From NCBI GenBank assembly GCA_902496295.1, contig CABVAF010000001.1:186001-250000 (forward strand): 64,000 bases of DNA, written 5' to 3'. This DNA is from an uncultured Clostridium sp. GTDB lineage: Bacteria > Bacillota > Clostridia > TANB77 > CAG-508. The notes under the pieces were generated by a model. The model had not been told where the DNA came from. It ran no database searches and saw nothing but the letters and a program-made list of their open reading frames with translations. A program made the translations under genes and the position numbers. This document shows positions 23,913 through 32,392 of this stretch, piece by piece. Every line of letters begins with the position of its first letter. Positions within the stretch are counted from its first letter, which is position 1.

Positions 23913-23942
23913 ATTATACACTATTTTACGTAAAATTGTAAA
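23913..23942 (-). promoter_or_regulatory. Promoter of the 163-residue ORF with a palindrome in its spacer
   Basis: On the minus strand TTTACA (23942-23937), 18 bp, TATAAT (23918-23913). The perfect 14-bp palindrome attttacgtaaaat (23923-23936) fills the spacer, a typical repressor-site position. Confidence 0.6.
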
Positions 23943-23954
23943 TAGATATGCCTA

Positions 23955-25778
23955 TTATTCAAACATAGCCTTTACTTTTGGCAATAAATAATGGCTACCT
24001 CCTCTATCTTTTACATCTTCTATCATGTTTACAATTAGTAATTGGTCATTTGGATTATCACTAACCTTAAAGGCATTAAACCATCCAAGTTCTGTACCTG
24101 TGTCGTCATCTTGTGAAGCTTTTATTTCTGCCGTACCTGTTTTTCCAGCTAATGTCATTCCTTCTATTTTAGCTTCATGACCTGTTCCATTTGCATTTTC
24201 TATTGTTTGAACCATATCATCTCTTACTATCTCTGCTGCCTCTTTTGTAAAAGCGTTTTTTATCCAATATTCTGCTGTAGCATTTTCTTTATATTCAATG
24301 TATGGCTTAATCATATTTCCTTCATTAACAAATGCAGAATACATTGCAGCAACGTGTAATGGATTTACTAAAACTTTTCCTTGCCCATAACCTGTGTCTG
24401 CAAGCTGTATTTCAGATGAAAAAGTATTATTGTCTGCAAATTGAGATTTGTCCATATTAATTGCAAAAGGCATTTCAGTATCAAAACCTATTTTTAATAA
24501 TTGTTCTGCAAATGTGTCTGCTCCTATTTTTAATGCAGACTTTGCAAAATATATATTGTCTGAATAAATTAAAGCATTTCTTAAATTTGCAGGACCACTA
24601 TATGTTTGTAATGTAGTTACTCTATAATTACCCCAACTAGAATTATTTTGCCAACTTAATCCACTTGCACCATAGTCTTCATCTGCACTCATTTTGCCTG
24701 TAGTTAGCCCAACTGCTGCTGTAATAGGCTTAAAAGAAGAACCTGGTACATATGTATTTTGATATCTTACAAGCATTGGATTATTTTTATTATTATTTAA
24801 TTCTTCCCATGCCTCATTAGTAAATCCTCTTATGAAATCATTTGAATCATATGTCGGTGTACTAACTAACGCTAAAACTTCCCCTGTTTTTGGATTAATT
24901 GCAACAGATAAACCATTATCTCCATCTAATTGTTTATATATCTTATCTTGCAAACGGATATCTATTGTAGTTGTTATATCTTCTCCGTCTGTTGCTTCTG
25001 TTTGTGCTAATGTTTTTATTTTATTTCCAGAACTATTTGTAATATATATTTCACATCCAGTTCCAGGTCTTAATCTATCTTCATATACTTTTTCTAAACC
25101 CGTTTTTCCTATTATACTTGACTCTGTATAGCCTTTTCCAGCGTTTGCTTCTAACTCTTCTGCACTAATACTTCTTACATATCCTAATAAATGTGATGTT
25201 GTCTTTCCATATGGATATTGTCTTGTTCCATCATCTCCTGTAATAGCAAGGGCAGTCCCATCTCTAGCAAGTATTGCACCTCTTGTTCCTTGGGTTGTAG
25301 AAACTCTTACTTTATAGTCAGATTGCAAATCCGGAAATATTAGTTGTGAATACCAATTTAAGTAATATTTGTTATCGTCCTGTCTGTCAAATGTAGCTTT
25401 GTTTGAAAAAGTAATATCTCCAGCCATAGTATTCATAGACATAGTATAAAATAATTGTTTATTATCTTTATCGTAATTTAAATCTGAGATTGTAACATCT
25501 GCTGCTTCAATTCCATTATAAATATTGCTATTTCTGTCTAAATATGTTTGCTTATCTACTCTTGCCTTTGTACTTTCAGATAAAAGAGTATACATTGACT
25601 CAAAATCTTTATCATTAATGTAAGATACATATTGGGTTAGCACTTCTTCTGGAGTATTTTTGTCAGCATTAAGTACAAAAATATACCAATATACTCCTCC
25701 TCCAATTAATGCTAAAAACAGAATTACACATATAATAATTATTACAATAGCTTTAGTAGAAATTCTTTTTTTCTCCAT
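23955..25778 (-). CDS. MecA/PBP2a-type penicillin-binding transpeptidase
   Basis: Class B peptidoglycan DD-transpeptidase of 607 residues acting outside the membrane. One N-terminal transmembrane helix (about 9-35), a MecA-type NTF2-like domain (about 41-155), a dimerisation domain (about 160-260) and the transpeptidase domain. Active-site motifs: SSFK with nucleophile S347, SDN at 406-408, KTGTAE at 546-551. The NTF2-like domain places it with the PBP2a/PBP5fm-related group, some of which have low beta-lactam affinity; susceptibility cannot be read from the sequence. Monocistronic, with the ackA terminator upstream. Confidence 0.93.
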   Translation of the reverse strand: MEKKRISTKAIVIIIICVILFLALIGGGVYWYIFVLNADKNTPEEVLTQYVSYINDKDFESMYTLLSESTKARVDKQTYLDRNSNIYNGIEAADVTISDLNYDKDNKQLFYTMSMNTMAGDITFSNKATFDRQDDNKYYLNWYSQLIFPDLQSDYKVRVSTTQGTRGAILARDGTALAITGDDGTRQYPYGKTTSHLLGYVRSISAEELEANAGKGYTESSIIGKTGLEKVYEDRLRPGTGCEIYITNSSGNKIKTLAQTEATDGEDITTTIDIRLQDKIYKQLDGDNGLSVAINPKTGEVLALVSTPTYDSNDFIRGFTNEAWEELNNNKNNPMLVRYQNTYVPGSSFKPITAAVGLTTGKMSADEDYGASGLSWQNNSSWGNYRVTTLQTYSGPANLRNALIYSDNIYFAKSALKIGADTFAEQLLKIGFDTEMPFAINMDKSQFADNNTFSSEIQLADTGYGQGKVLVNPLHVAAMYSAFVNEGNMIKPYIEYKENATAEYWIKNAFTKEAAEIVRDDMVQTIENANGTGHEAKIEGMTLAGKTGTAEIKASQDDDTGTELGWFNAFKVSDNPNDQLLIVNMIEDVKDRGGSHYLLPKVKAMFE

Positions 25779-25820
25779 TTTTTCCTTCTTTCTGGAAATT
25801 TAGACATATTTCTAATTTCC

Positions 25821-25870
25821 TAAAATAGCCTGAAATGACTTTTGTTAGAACACTTCAGGCTATTTTATAG
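25821..25870 (-). terminator. Terminator downstream of ackA
   Basis: taaaatagcctgaa (25821-25834) / ttcaggctatttta (25854-25867), perfect 14-bp arms with A/T tracts on both sides. It closes the pta-ackA transcript. Confidence 0.88.
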
Positions 25871-25937
25871 TTATATATTATTATATTTTTTGCATAATTT
25901 TCGCTAAACTATTAATTGTTTACACTATATAGATAAT

Positions 25938-27128
25938 TTATTTTACTAAATTCATAGTATCTCTTGCTATCATAAGCTCTTCGTTTGTTGGAATAATGTA
26001 AACTTTTACCTTTGAATCTGGTGTAGAAATTTCACATTCTTCTCCTCTTACTTTGTTCTTTTCTTCATCTATTTTTACACCTAAGAACTCTAAAGATTTA
26101 CAAATTTGGCTTCTTACTTCTGGTCCGTTTTCTCCAACTCCACCAGCAAATGTAATAACATCTATACCATTCATTTGTGCAGCATATCTTCCTATATATC
26201 CAATTACTTGATAAGCGAATGTGTCTATAGCAAGTTTTGCTCTCTTATTTCCTTCTTTTATGGCAGCTTCGATATCTCTATCATCAAAACTTACTCCAGA
26301 AACACCTAATTTTCCAGATTTTTTATTTAAAATTGTGTCCATTTCGTCTGGTGTTAAGTTTTCTTGTTTCATTAAGAAAGTTACTATAGATGGGTCTATG
26401 TCTCCAGACCTTGTTCCCATAGGAATACCAGCAAGTGGTGTTAATCCCATTGAAGTATCTACAGATTTTCCGCCTTTAACAGCACATAAACTTCCACCTT
26501 GTCCTAAATGGCATGTAACAATTTTTAAGTCTTCTACTGGTTTGCCCATAAGTTCTGCTACTCTTCTTGATACGAATTTGTGAGATGTTCCATGGAAACC
26601 ATATTTACGAATTCTATATTTTTCATAATACTCATATGGAATTGCATAAATATATGCCTCTTCTGGTAATGTTTGATGGAATGCAGTATCAAAAACTCCT
26701 ACCATTGGAACATTTGGTAAAACTTTTCTGCAAGCTTCTATACCTGTAATTCCAGCTGGGTTATGTAACGGAGCTAGTGGTATACATTCTTTCATTGCAT
26801 CTATTACTTCATCAGTAATTATTACAGAATCACTAAATTTTTCTCCTCCATGAACTACTCTATGTCCTACTGCATCTATTTCTTTTAAGTCTTTAATAAC
26901 ACCATAGTTTTCGTCTAATAATTGGTCTAAAACCAATTTTATTCCTTCTTCATGGTTTGTAATTACTTTTTCAATTTTGTATTTTTCTCCATTAACTTTG
27001 TGTGTTAAAAATGAATCTGGCAATCCTATCTTCTCTAAATAACCTTTTGCCATTACCTCCTCATTTTCCATATTAATCAATTGATATTTAATTGATGAAC
27101 TTCCACAATTTACTACTAAAACTTTCAT
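25938..27128 (-). CDS. ackA: Acetate kinase
   Basis: Converts acetyl phosphate and ADP to acetate and ATP, the energy-yielding end of mixed-acid fermentation. 396 residues with VNCGSSSIKYQL at the N-terminus, GHRVVHGGE, FDTAFH, RKYGFHGTSH, GQGGSLCAV and TFAGGVGENGPEVR, all family signatures. An AGGAGG site precedes the ATG. It is the last gene of a pta-small membrane gene-ackA unit. Confidence 0.98.
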   Translation of the reverse strand: MKVLVVNCGSSSIKYQLINMENEEVMAKGYLEKIGLPDSFLTHKVNGEKYKIEKVITNHEEGIKLVLDQLLDENYGVIKDLKEIDAVGHRVVHGGEKFSDSVIITDEVIDAMKECIPLAPLHNPAGITGIEACRKVLPNVPMVGVFDTAFHQTLPEEAYIYAIPYEYYEKYRIRKYGFHGTSHKFVSRRVAELMGKPVEDLKIVTCHLGQGGSLCAVKGGKSVDTSMGLTPLAGIPMGTRSGDIDPSIVTFLMKQENLTPDEMDTILNKKSGKLGVSGVSFDDRDIEAAIKEGNKRAKLAIDTFAYQVIGYIGRYAAQMNGIDVITFAGGVGENGPEVRSQICKSLEFLGVKIDEEKNKVRGEECEISTPDSKVKVYIIPTNEELMIARDTMNLVK

Positions 27129-27140
27129 TTATAAAACCTC

Positions 27141-27434
27141 CTATATAACATCTATATTATGTAACTCATTCATGTCATTAAGTGATAATACAAATACTAA
27201 TGCATAAACAAGTACAGAACAAACTATAAAAATTAATGTTTGTTTTAAATTCCATTTTTCATATTTATTAAATTTTATTAATAACACTATTTGAATTATT
27301 GTAAAAATGATACTCGGAATTATTTTTATTCTGTGATGTCCGCACATACACGTTGAAGATATGTACGTTATCATATAAAATAGAAATATTAGAATATTTA
27401 GTACAATTAAAATACATTTATACTTTTTATTCAT
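27141..27434 (-). CDS. Small membrane protein between pta and ackA
   Basis: Unrecognised 97-residue protein with three hydrophobic segments (about 7-25, 39-55, 65-85) and a short CMCGHH motif in the first loop (residues about 29-34), which could bind metal. Its start lies 8 nt inside the end of pta and its stop is 12 nt before ackA, so it is co-transcribed with the acetate pathway. Any role, for example in acetate movement, is only a guess from location. Confidence 0.65.
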   Translation of the reverse strand: MNKKYKCILIVLNILIFLFYMITYISSTCMCGHHRIKIIPSIIFTIIQIVLLIKFNKYEKWNLKQTLIFIVCSVLVYALVFVLSLNDMNELHNIDVI

Positions 27435-28437
27435 CTTTTTCCATATCTTGAGCTTGAACAGATGTAATTGCTACAACTCCAACTATGTCGTCACTACTGC
27501 AACCTCTTGACAAGTCATTTACTGCTTTGGCAATTCCTTGGCACAATGGGCCATATGCCTCTGCTCTACCAAATCTTTGTACTAATTTATATCCTATATT
27601 TCCCGCATCTAAATCTGGGAATATTAAAACATTTGCTCTTCCTGCTACTGGGCTGCCTGGCGCTTTTCTTTCTGCAACTTCTGGAATAATAGCAGCATCT
27701 AATTGTAACTCTCCATCACATATTAAATCAGGTGCTTTTTCTTTTAATATTTTTGTTGCTTCTATAACTTTTTCTGTTAAAGGTGAGCTTGCACTTCCAT
27801 ATGTAGAATATGATAACATTGCAACTCTTGGCTCTTCTCCAACTAATTGTTTAAAACTTTTAGCAGAAGAAATTGCAATTTCAGACAAACCGTCTGCATC
27901 TGGGTATTCGTTCATACCACTATCTGCAAATACTAAAACTCCATCTTTTCCGTACTCTGGACATTTAGTTACCATTAAGAAAAATGCTGATGCTAGTTTT
28001 GTTCCAGGAGCTGTTTTAAGTATTTGAAGTGCTGGCCTTAATGTATGGGCTGTTGGATGACATGCACCAGATACTATACCGTCTGCATCTCCAACTTTTA
28101 CCTTCATAGTTCCAAAATAAATTGGATCTTTCATTATCTCCCTTGCTTTTTCTGGTGTCATTCCTTTAGCTTTTCTTAATTCATAAAATTTGTCTGCATA
28201 TTCTTCGAATTTCTCGCTTTTTAAAGGGTCAATTATTGTTACTTTTGATACATCTATATTATTATCTGAAGCTATCTTTTTTACGTTTTCTTCATCTCCA
28301 ATTAATACAGCTTTAGCAAATCCTTCTTTTTCTACATCTGCTGCTGCCTGTACTACACGTACGTCTTCACTTTCTGGTAATAATATTGTTTTAATATTTT
28401 GTCTAGCTTTTTCTTTCATTACTTCAACAAAAGACAT
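27427..28437 (-). CDS. pta: Phosphate acetyltransferase
   Basis: Interconverts acetyl-CoA and acetyl phosphate. 336 residues, the short Pta form without the N-terminal DRTGG domain. Conserved blocks: ILLPESEDVRVVQAA, GMTPEKAREIMKDPIYFG, GDADGIVSGACHPTAHTLRP, SYSTYGSASSP and FPDLDAGNIGYKLVQRF. GGGAGG lies upstream of the ATG. First gene of the acetate operon. Confidence 0.97.
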   Translation of the reverse strand: MSFVEVMKEKARQNIKTILLPESEDVRVVQAAADVEKEGFAKAVLIGDEENVKKIASDNNIDVSKVTIIDPLKSEKFEEYADKFYELRKAKGMTPEKAREIMKDPIYFGTMKVKVGDADGIVSGACHPTAHTLRPALQILKTAPGTKLASAFFLMVTKCPEYGKDGVLVFADSGMNEYPDADGLSEIAISSAKSFKQLVGEEPRVAMLSYSTYGSASSPLTEKVIEATKILKEKAPDLICDGELQLDAAIIPEVAERKAPGSPVAGRANVLIFPDLDAGNIGYKLVQRFGRAEAYGPLCQGIAKAVNDLSRGCSSDDIVGVVAITSVQAQDMEKDE

Positions 28438-28554
28438 TTTTATTCCTCCCTATTAATTTTTTACGATACTATTATATAAATTTTTAAGCAAAAGTACAAT
28501 ACTTTTTCCAAGAAATGTGATAAAATATAGTAAATTTAATAAAGGATTAATTAT

Positions 28555-29445
28555 ATGGAAATTAATTATACAGTAAAAGAAAATAACAAAACTATAAAAC
28601 AAATTTTAAAAGAAAATTTGTTTATTTCTGATAAACTTTTAACTTTTTTAAAGAATAATAAATTAATTACACTTAACAATAGTAGCATAACTAATCTTAA
28701 TATTTATGTCACACCCAATGATGTAATTATAGTAAATTTAGACTTTGAAGAAGATAATAGTAATATTGTACCTATAGAAATGAACTTAGATATTCTTTAT
28801 GAAGATGAATCTTTGCTTATATTAAACAAGCCTGTTGGAATACCTGTACATCCTTCAATTCTCCATTATACTAATAGCTTGTCAAATGGAGTAAAGTACT
28901 ATTTTGATACAATCAATTTAAAGAAAAAAATAAGACCTGTAAACAGACTAGACAGAAATACTTCTGGTATTGTTATATTTGCTAAAAATCAATATGTTCA
29001 AGAATGTTTAATACATCAAATGCAAACAAAAGATTTTAAAAAATTTTACTTAGCAGTTATAGAAGGTCACTTGGATAGGTTAGAAGGAACTATCAGTGCA
29101 CCAATAGCTAGAAAGGAAAACAGCATTATAGAAAGATGCATAGATAAGAATGGAGAAAATGCTATTACCCACTACAAAGTTTTAGAGCAAAATTTTGAAA
29201 GAAACTATGACTTAATAGAGTGTTTACTTGAAACTGGTAGAACACATCAAATTAGAGTACACTTTTCATATATAGGTCATCCTTTAATTGGTGATACACT
29301 ATATGGTAATACATCTACTTACATTAATAGACAAGCTCTCCATGCATACAAAGTAGAATTTATACACCCTATAACTAATAAACATATGCAATTTACGGCT
29401 GATTTGCCAAAAGATTTTTCCTTATTTTTGATATACTCAAGCTAA
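28555..29445 (+). CDS. RluA-family pseudouridine synthase
   Basis: Isomerises specific uridines in rRNA or tRNA. An N-terminal S4-like segment (about 15-75, NLFISDKLLTFLKNNKLITLNN) precedes the catalytic domain with the RluA motif RPVNRLDRNTSGI, whose aspartate is catalytic. Then LLETGRTHQIRVHFSYIGHPLIGDTLYG and RQALHAYKV. 296 residues, typical. The exact target among RluA/C/D types cannot be fixed. Its last 53 bp overlap the 3' end of the convergent gene at 29393. Confidence 0.93.
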   Translation: MEINYTVKENNKTIKQILKENLFISDKLLTFLKNNKLITLNNSSITNLNIYVTPNDVIIVNLDFEEDNSNIVPIEMNLDILYEDESLLILNKPVGIPVHPSILHYTNSLSNGVKYYFDTINLKKKIRPVNRLDRNTSGIVIFAKNQYVQECLIHQMQTKDFKKFYLAVIEGHLDRLEGTISAPIARKENSIIERCIDKNGENAITHYKVLEQNFERNYDLIECLLETGRTHQIRVHFSYIGHPLIGDTLYGNTSTYINRQALHAYKVEFIHPITNKHMQFTADLPKDFSLFLIYSS

Positions 29446-29806
29446 TAATTCCGATAATTAATTTTGTTACTATTATCTCTAATGTAAGTAAGAAATCAGT
29501 TATATCTTGATTAAATAATTCTACATATATTTTTCCTAAGTTTTGGTTATGTTCTGCTGAAAAACCTTTTTTCTTTAATTGATTATCATCAATATAGTAA
29601 ACTGTAAACTTTTCTGGTGGATGAAGACCTATATTTTCCCTTGTTGCAAATAATACTTGTGCATTTTCTAATTTTAAACATTGCTTTTGTTCATTAGTAA
29701 TATACATAATTCTAGTAAAATAATTTGTATAATATAACCATGGTATCAATATCACTAATAAAGTTATTAAAGTTGCTAAAAATATACATAAAAATTTTTT
29801 AATCAT
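29393..29806 (-). CDS. Hypothetical membrane protein convergent with the pseudouridine synthase
   Basis: 137 residues, no family recognised: an N-terminal hydrophobic helix (about 5-27), a soluble, probably extracytoplasmic middle (about 33-100), and a second hydrophobic stretch (about 103-125, FLLTLEIIVTKLIIGIISLSI). AAAGGTGA lies upstream of the ATG. The 3' 53 bp run antisense through the pseudouridine synthase end. Similar two-helix topology to the next gene (29930-30361) suggests a loose pair, although their sequences do not look homologous. Confidence 0.6.
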   Translation of the reverse strand: MIKKFLCIFLATLITLLVILIPWLYYTNYFTRIMYITNEQKQCLKLENAQVLFATRENIGLHPPEKFTVYYIDDNQLKKKGFSAEHNQNLGKIYVELFNQDITDFLLTLEIIVTKLIIGIISLSISKIRKNLLANQP

Positions 29807-29929
29807 TATAAAATCACCTTTATTAAAATATATACATATGTTCTTTAGTTGTCAATGCTATATCTATTTTGTTACAATCTTGAATACATTTGCCGATTTC
29901 GATATATATCCACAACTGTAACTTGTATT

Positions 29930-30361
29930 TCATATCCTTTCTTTTTGATTTTTTATGTAAATGATCATCTCCATAATTCCATAAATGCTACATCCTATTA
30001 CTATCATTATAGCCAAAATTGAATTAATTTTGGCTATTTTCCCATTACTATATCCGTTATCTCTTATGTATCTTTTTAGGTCTAAATTATCATTATCATC
30101 ATATAAAGCTTCTCTTTTCTCTCCATCTCCGTATTCTATAAATAAATACCAATCTCCAAATCCAGCCATATATCCTATTTTTTTTATTGGTTTCTCTATT
30201 AGATTGTTATCATTAATTAAACTATTAACCAATTTAGCATCTTCTTCGTCTATATTTATGTAATAGACATTCTTTAACAGATTAATAAAATTAAATGGTA
30301 TTGATATTAAACATACAATAACTATTATAGTAATTATAAATATCCTTATTCTTTTTCTCAT
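29930..30361 (-). CDS. Hypothetical two-helix membrane protein
   Basis: About 143 residues: hydrophobic helix about 5-25, an extracytoplasmic-looking central domain with YMAGFGDWYLFIEYGDGEKREALYD, and a C-terminal helix about 112-135. ATG 30361 is chosen because GGAG lies 6-7 nt before it. Not recognised. It lies between the RNase P RNA terminator and the 29393 gene on the same strand. Confidence 0.6.
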   Translation of the reverse strand: MRKRIRIFIITIIVIVCLISIPFNFINLLKNVYYINIDEEDAKLVNSLINDNNLIEKPIKKIGYMAGFGDWYLFIEYGDGEKREALYDDNDNLDLKRYIRDNGYSNGKIAKINSILAIMIVIGCSIYGIMEMIIYIKNQKERI

Positions 30362-30434
30362 ATAAATCTCCATTTTTCTTTTTATTTTAACTCTATCATT
30401 AGATTTTTACAAGTCTTACGCTATTATCGCACAT

Positions 30435-30467
30435 AAAAATGAGGAAGCTAAAAGCCTCCTCATTTTT
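30435..30467 (-). terminator. Terminator of the RNase P RNA
   Basis: aaaaatgaggaagc / gcctcctcattttt (30435-30448 and 30454-30467), one mismatch, A/T tracts on both sides. It lies immediately 3' of the RNase P RNA on the minus strand. Confidence 0.88.
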
Positions 30468-30471
30468 GCTA

Positions 30472-30815
30472 AAGTAAATCTATAAGCCGGGTTCTGTCTA
30501 GGACAGTCATTTATCTAGTACATATATTGCTATATGTCTTATGCCACCAAATTAAGAAGACGACGAGCAGTCTTAACCTTCTTGTCTCGGTGTTGCTCCA
30601 GATGGGGTTTACACAGTCCCAGTATGTCACCATACCAGCGGTAGGCTCTTACCCTGCCTTTTCATCCTTACCTATATAATAGGCGGTTATTTTCTGTTGC
30701 ACTTTCCTTAAGGTTTCCCTCACTGGACGTTATCCAGCATCATTGCTCTGTGGAGCCCGGACTTTCCTCGTACGCTATCTTTCGACATTGCTATACGCGA
30801 CTGTCCAATTTACTT
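30472..30815 (-). ncRNA. rnpB: RNase P RNA
   Basis: Catalytic RNA that trims tRNA 5' ends. On the minus strand the conserved core GAGGAAAGTCCGGGCTCC, the segment GAGGGAAACCTTAAGG, and the 3' signature ACAGAACCCGGCTTAT are present. The ends pair as helix P1: AAGTAAAT (30815-30808) with ATTTACTT (30479-30472). The length of about 344 nt fits a bacterial RNase P RNA. A strong terminator follows at once. Ends are set from P1 and may be off by a few bases. Confidence 0.95.
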
Positions 30816-30916
30816 ATACATGCATTATAATTATACTATATTTTTCATTATAAATCAATTTTTATTCAAGCATATTTTTTAATAATATGCATACTCTAAA
30901 TAAATCTTATATTTCT

Positions 30917-31831
30917 TTATTCTAAACTTTGTATTTCTTGCATAAAATTCTTATAATTAATATAAAATATATCCACATCTTTAGAACTTGTACTTCTTTG
31001 TAATTCTTTTAATAATATATATGTTTGGCTAACTCCTGCAGGATTTTTGCTATTCATTTCAACATTATTAATTATCCCGCCATATTCATTTAATGCATTG
31101 TCCAGTCTTTTATTTATTTCGTCCCAATTCTGGTCCTCTGTCAGCACATAAGCATTTAACACTTGTAGTTTTGTATCTAACAAATTAGTAAAAATATCAT
31201 CTGTTGAATTGCTACTATACTTAGGAAGTAATGCATATAATTTAAGCAAATTGTTCATTGTGTCTTTCTTATTTTCATCTTTGGCACTTTTTGTAGCATC
31301 ATTAAGAAAAATGTTAAATGATAGTATATCTTCGCTATTTATACTTAACCCATTCATATCTAACGCAATTGTACTCCATGATGAATATAACGACTCTAAT
31401 ATTCCCTTTAGTAAATTCCAATCTGTATCTTTTCCTCTAGTAGTCAATACTCCATTTTTCTCCATGGTCATTATACTTTGTGTTTGTGAAGAATTTCCTG
31501 AATCCTGGCTACTACTTTGAGATTCCCCACCTTCTTGGCTCAAACTTTCAGAAGCTTGTCCATCTTGAGTAGAACTTTGATTTTGTTGTCCAGTTTCTTC
31601 ACCTTGGTTTGATTGAATATTTCTACTAGACACTTTGTAATTATCATAAGATAAGTTATTTATTATATTTAATGTGGATATAATAGTATTATCTAGATAA
31701 GATATTTCCTCTTTAACTTTTGCCTTTAACTTTTCATTACTATCTTGGTTATCTTGATTAGAACATCCTGTTAAAACAAATATTAACATAAACATTAAAA
31801 TAATATACAAATACTTAATATTCTTTCTCAT
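30917..31831 (-). CDS. Secreted lipoprotein of unknown function
   Basis: 304 residues with a lipoprotein signal: basic start, hydrophobic stretch and lipobox VLTGC with the lipid-anchored cysteine at about 23. A low-complexity Ser/Gln/Glu/Gly linker (about 70-120, rich in SSQ and QNQ) separates an N-terminal helical part from a C-terminal helical domain (about 130-304). No enzymatic motif was seen. It would sit on the outer face of the cytoplasmic membrane. GGGAAGAAT lies upstream of the ATG. Monocistronic. Confidence 0.8.
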   Translation of the reverse strand: MRKNIKYLYIILMFMLIFVLTGCSNQDNQDSNEKLKAKVKEEISYLDNTIISTLNIINNLSYDNYKVSSRNIQSNQGEETGQQNQSSTQDGQASESLSQEGGESQSSSQDSGNSSQTQSIMTMEKNGVLTTRGKDTDWNLLKGILESLYSSWSTIALDMNGLSINSEDILSFNIFLNDATKSAKDENKKDTMNNLLKLYALLPKYSSNSTDDIFTNLLDTKLQVLNAYVLTEDQNWDEINKRLDNALNEYGGIINNVEMNSKNPAGVSQTYILLKELQRSTSSKDVDIFYINYKNFMQEIQSLE

Positions 31832-31993
31832 TATAAAATTCTTCCCTTCTAATTTTCTATTTTACACAATAATACTTTTTCTTATATTATTCTTGCCTAA
31901 AAATTACATTTTATTCTAAGTATAGTTATAATAATATTGATTTATAATAATTTTATAAATTAATTCTTCAAAGAAAGGATTACTTATTCTAAT

Positions 31994-32317
31994 ATGGAAA
32001 GTACAGTTAGGTTATATAGCTCAAAATTTGGGGAAATATCCAAATTCTTAAGCAAATTTTTTAGTGATTATGAAAATTTTATAGATAAAGCTGCCAACAA
32101 ACACACACAAGAAAGCGTAAACAAACGAGCTCTAGAATGGGAAAAGAGCTACCGTAATCCTGTTGAAATTGCAGATATTATTGGAGCTCTTATTGAAAAT
32201 AATGACAAATTTAAAATAAATATGTGGATTAGTATTGACGAAGGAATTTTTATAAATGTTACAGATTATAATGCAGACGAAATAATTAGATATTTATATG
32301 AAAGATTCCCATGGTAA
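31994..32317 (+). CDS. Conserved-looking hypothetical protein (107 residues)
   Basis: A small soluble protein, MESTVRLYSSKFGEISKFLSK..., ending DYNADEIIRYLYERFPW. The mixed alpha/beta appearance and aromatic-rich tail suggest a folded domain. Not assigned to a family. AAAGGA is 13 nt upstream of the ATG, rather far. It converges on gpsA with a shared hairpin at 32340-32389. Confidence 0.7.
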   Translation: MESTVRLYSSKFGEISKFLSKFFSDYENFIDKAANKHTQESVNKRALEWEKSYRNPVEIADIIGALIENNDKFKINMWISIDEGIFINVTDYNADEIIRYLYERFPW

Positions 32318-32339
32318 AATAAACTTATTTTAATACAAA

Positions 32340-32389
32340 AAATACACCTCCAAACGTTAGGTTTTTGTCTAACTTTTTGGGGTGTACTT
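32340..32389. terminator. Bidirectional hairpin between the 107-residue gene and gpsA
   Basis: Arms at 32340-32360 and 32369-32389 pair at 17 of 21 positions (aaatacacctccaaacgttag with ctaactttttggggtgtactt). Its left arm is nearly identical to that of the hairpin at 13032, marking a repeated terminator-like element. Confidence 0.75.
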
Positions 32390-32392
32390 CAT

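Noticed and set aside
27485..28027. 180-codon + strand frame opposite pta
   Set aside because: It is the antisense of a clearly assigned pta gene; long antisense frames arise easily from its codon pattern.
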